A DNA stretch of 64,000 nt. It comes from JAICWP01 sp035252015. Its GTDB lineage: Bacteria; Acidobacteriota; Terriglobia; Terriglobales; Acidobacteriaceae. The stretch spans positions 10,395 to 74,394 of the forward strand of contig DATFDP010000255.1 of the NCBI GenBank assembly GCA_035252015.1, given 5' to 3'. Made by a program: the position numbers and the translations under genes. Below, one piece after another: positions 61,698 through 64,000 of the stretch. Numbering within the stretch: position 1 is the first letter of the stretch; every line of letters begins with the position of its first letter. The notes below the pieces were generated by a model, which did not search any database, was not told where the DNA came from, and saw only the letters and a program-made list of their open reading frames with translations.

Positions 61698-62921
61698 ATG
61701 ATCCGACTGGAACACGTCAGCAAGCTCTACCCGGCGAAGGCCGAGGCGAACGGGGGCGTCATTCGCGCGCTGGACGACGTGTGCCTTACGGTCATGCCCG
61801 GCGAGTGGCTGGCCATCATGGGCCCCTCCGGTTCCGGCAAGTCCACCATGGTCAACCTGATCGGCTGCCTCGACCGGCCCACGAACGGCAACGTCTGGCT
61901 GGCGGGACAGAATGTGGCCGGGCTAAGCTCCGCCGAGTTGACCCGGGTGCGTGCGGAAAAAATCGGCTTCATCTTCCAGCAATTCCATCTGATTCCCTAC
62001 TTAACTGCGTTGGAGAACGTCATGCTGGCGCAGTACTTCCACAGCATGACCGACGAGCAGGAAGCCCTGGAGGGGCTGGAGCGCGTGGGCCTCAAGGACC
62101 GTGCTCATCACTTGCCGGCGCACTTGTCGGGCGGCGAGCAGCAGCGTGTCTGCATCGCCCGCGCTCTCATCAATGATCCCAAGATCGTGCTGGCCGATGA
62201 GCCCACCGGCAACCTGGACGCCCAGAACGAAGAAATCGTGCTCCGCCTGCTGCGCGAACTGCACCAGCAGGGCCGCACCATCATCATGGTCACTCACGAC
62301 GCGCTGGTGGCCCGCCTCGCCGACCGTCGCGTGGAGCTGCACCACGGCAGGATCGTCACCGAAGAAGTCTTCGCCATGAGCGACCAGGAGCAGTTCGACG
62401 AGGTGCTGGAGGAAATCTGGGTGATCGAAGAACACGGCGAGCCCGCGGAACTAGGCAGCATGGATGTGCACGGCGGCGTGCCCGTAAGCATCGCGGTGGA
62501 GAAGATGGCGGAGTTGGGTTTGGTGACCACCCGTCCACATCCGGCGCAGCCGCACGCACACAAGGCGGTCATCAATCCCTGCCATGACGCGCTGGGGCAC
62601 ATTTCGCAGCGCGTGGCCGACGGCGATCTGATGATCGAGTTCACGCCCACCGGCCGCCAGCGCGCCGCCGACGTAATCCGCCGCCACCGCTTGGCCGAAC
62701 GCCTCTTCACCGAAAGTTTGGGCATGGACGACCCGGCGGAAGTGGAAGAGCAGGCCTGCAAGTTCGAGCACATCCTCTCGCCCGAGGCTACCGACCGTAT
62801 CTGCGCCTTCCTGGGCCATCCCCGTGCTTGCCCGCACGGCGCGCCCATCCCGCCCGGCGCCTGCTGCACCCTGCGCGAAGTGGAAAGCGCGGACGTGCGC
62901 GCGGTACGCAGAGCAAAGTAA
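61698..62921 (+). CDS. ABC transporter ATPase fused to a DtxR-type metal-sensing repressor
   Basis: Residues 1-224 are a LolD/MacB-type ATPase: Walker A GPSGSGKST at 42-50, Q-loop FQQFHLIPYL, signature LSGGEQQR at 143-150, Walker B IVLADEPT at 163-170, H-loop His200. Residues about 228-390 are a DtxR/MntR-like repressor: a winged helix (FDEVLEEIWVIEEHG with VPVSIAVEKMAELGLVTTR), an insert rich in His (PHPAQPHAHKA), then the metal and dimerisation domain HRLAERLF (His330, Glu334) and ACKFEH (Cys354, Glu357, His358), ending GHPRACPHGAPIP. The metal-ligand set of DtxR is largely kept. The fusion would let iron status act on the transporter, or the transporter act on DNA. The protein is the last of the operon. 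Confidence 0.92.
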   Translation: MIRLEHVSKLYPAKAEANGGVIRALDDVCLTVMPGEWLAIMGPSGSGKSTMVNLIGCLDRPTNGNVWLAGQNVAGLSSAELTRVRAEKIGFIFQQFHLIPYLTALENVMLAQYFHSMTDEQEALEGLERVGLKDRAHHLPAHLSGGEQQRVCIARALINDPKIVLADEPTGNLDAQNEEIVLRLLRELHQQGRTIIMVTHDALVARLADRRVELHHGRIVTEEVFAMSDQEQFDEVLEEIWVIEEHGEPAELGSMDVHGGVPVSIAVEKMAELGLVTTRPHPAQPHAHKAVINPCHDALGHISQRVADGDLMIEFTPTGRQRAADVIRRHRLAERLFTESLGMDDPAEVEEQACKFEHILSPEATDRICAFLGHPRACPHGAPIPPGACCTLREVESADVRAVRRAK

Positions 62922-62931
62922 TCCTCAAACC

Positions 62932-63094
62932 AAAACCGCAGAGGACGCAAAGGACGCGGAGGTGATTTTGTTGACTGCGGCCTTTGCATCGGACCAACAG
63001 CACGTCAGAAGCCTTCTGCAGATCCCATTGAATGAAGACTCTTAAACCCTTCAAGAACTCGGCGTACTCCGCGTACTCTGCGGTTTTAATTTTT
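62932..63094. repeat. CACAAAGG/CTCTGCGG inverted repeat, copy 2
   Basis: AAAACCGCAGAGGACGCAAA (62932-62951) faces GCGTACTCTGCGGTTTTAAT (63071-63090), followed by five T, so it can also act as a terminator for the iron operon. The ends match 41992-42137. The remainder of the 300-base gap to ilvE shows no gene. Confidence 0.55.
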
Positions 63095-63222
63095 CCTCAT
63101 CTACGCCATAAAAACTTCAAAGACCAAATGCTAAGTGCCAACTGCTAATTGCTGCTTTTCTCCCCCTTGCCCAATCCGGCACCAAGACGGTACTCTGAAG
63201 ACTCCGCAACCATGAGGATCCC

Positions 63223-64000
63223 ATGCCATCTACCCCGCGCTATGTCTGGATAGACGGCGCCCTGGTGGCCTACCAGGACGCCAACCTGCACTTCATCAAC
63301 GCCGGCCTGCACTACGGCATCAGCGTGTTTGAAGGCATTCGCTGCTATGCCACCGATCGCGGCCCGGCCATCTTTCGCCTGCCGGAGCATGTGGACCGCC
63401 TGCTGGATTCCGCCAACGTCATCGGCTTCCGCGACCTGCCCTGGAGCCGTGAGCAACTGATTTCGGCCATTGACCAGATCGTGGCCGCCAACGGCTTTGG
63501 CGACTGCTACATCCGGCCGCTTATCTGGCTGGATGGCGCCATGAATCTGGTGATTGACTCGGGCAAGCTGCGTCTGGGCATCGCGGTATGGGAGTGGGGG
63601 CACTACCTGGGCACGGAGGCGAAGGAGCATGGCGTTCGCGCCAACATCTCATCGTTTACACGCCACCACCCCAACATCGCCATGACCAAGGCGAAAATTT
63701 CCGGCAACTACGTGAACTCGGTGCTGGCCAAGAGCGAGTCTCTGCGCCTGGGCTTCGATGAAGCCATCATGCTCGATCCTGCCGGCTACGTGGCCGAGTG
63801 CACAGGCGAGAATATTTTCGTGGTGCGCCGGGGCATGATCTACACGCCGAATACCGCGGCGATTCTGGAAGGAATCACGCGGGATGCAGTGGTAACCCTT
63901 TGCCACGACTTGGGCTACCAGGTGGTAGAGCAGCCGATTTCGCGCGACCAGCTGTATATAGCGGATGAAATTTTTGTTTGCGGAACAGCCGCTGAAGTGA
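63223..64000 (+). CDS. ilvE: Branched-chain amino acid aminotransferase (5' part)
   Basis: The gene starts at ATG 63223 and runs off the window after 259 codons. It is a fold-type IV PLP aminotransferase: WIDGALVAYQDANLHFINAG, YGISVFEGIRCY, RLPEHVDRLLDSANV, RPLIWLDGAMNL, probable PLP Lys158 in MTKAKISGNYVNS, GYVAECTGENIFVVRRG, TPNTAAILEGITRDAV and the final DEIFVCGTAAEV. It catalyses the last step of Val, Leu and Ile synthesis in the cytoplasm. No ilv neighbours lie upstream. Confidence 0.94.
   Translation, partial: MPSTPRYVWIDGALVAYQDANLHFINAGLHYGISVFEGIRCYATDRGPAIFRLPEHVDRLLDSANVIGFRDLPWSREQLISAIDQIVAANGFGDCYIRPLIWLDGAMNLVIDSGKLRLGIAVWEWGHYLGTEAKEHGVRANISSFTRHHPNIAMTKAKISGNYVNSVLAKSESLRLGFDEAIMLDPAGYVAECTGENIFVVRRGMIYTPNTAAILEGITRDAVVTLCHDLGYQVVEQPISRDQLYIADEIFVCGTAAEV

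Overview
The window is about 64 kb of GC-rich bacterial chromosome with no rRNA, tRNA, CRISPR array, transposase or phage gene that I could recognise. The gene content suggests an aerobic, heterotrophic soil-type Acidobacteriota (Terriglobia-like). The pointers are Tat-exported GMC oxidoreductases with subunit-3 partners, DUF1080 and sugar-isomerase paralogues, a secreted beta-propeller protein whose C-terminal Ig-like domain is interrupted by hydrophobic helices, and many GC-rich palindromic intergenic repeats. This placement is inference from content, not from a marker gene.

Layout. 1-6.9 kb: tail of a VPS10/BNR-type exported propeller protein, GtrA flippase-like protein, UDP-GlcNAc 2-epimerase, a AAA ATPase and a secreted PQQ-like propeller protein. 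7-9 kb: an EamA permease, a small coiled-coil protein and an orphan response regulator. 9-20.4 kb: a ten-gene sugar-oxidation cluster. It holds four Tat-exported TIM-barrel isomerase/epimerase-like proteins, two GMC dehydrogenase plus subunit-3 pairs, a DUF1080 protein and a Gfo/Idh/MocA oxidoreductase, and it looks like a periplasmic 3-keto-glycoside pathway. 20.9-25.4 kb: glycerol kinase, an XRE regulator with a palindromic operator, a hydrolase/DUF5335/phosphoribosyltransferase group and a DUF4142 protein. 25.6-42 kb: mostly housekeeping genes (YjbQ, ornithine cyclodeaminase family, M28 peptidase, FtcD, PagL-like, YebC, PurQ, BON lipoprotein, 2-hydroxyacid dehydrogenase, transketolase, aminotransferase).

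42.3-50.3 kb is a respiratory block. A Rieske/cytochrome b pair with a nine-haem cytochrome c stands in place of cytochrome c1, followed by an aa3-type cytochrome c oxidase operon with two subunit III genes. Then come uvrA, an exported TPR protein with two small exported partners, a SprT/YgjP-like metalloprotein and a CelD-like acetyltransferase.

58-62.9 kb holds the most unusual system: a tight four-gene operon behind a sigma70-like promoter and a perfect 14-1-14 Fur-box-like palindrome. It encodes an FTR1 iron permease fused to DUF2318, two FtsX/MacB-type permeases, and an ABC ATPase fused to a complete DtxR-type metal-sensing repressor. The arrangement resembles the Campylobacter Cj1658-1663 / E. 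coli Fet iron systems but without a P19/FetP gene. The window ends inside ilvE.

Three GTGA-N6-TCAC sites (upstream of the response regulator, transketolase and the bc-complex genes) lie at similar distances from -10-like hexamers, suggesting one CRP/FNR-family regulator links carbon and respiratory genes. At least four families of dispersed palindromic repeats occupy the gaps between genes.
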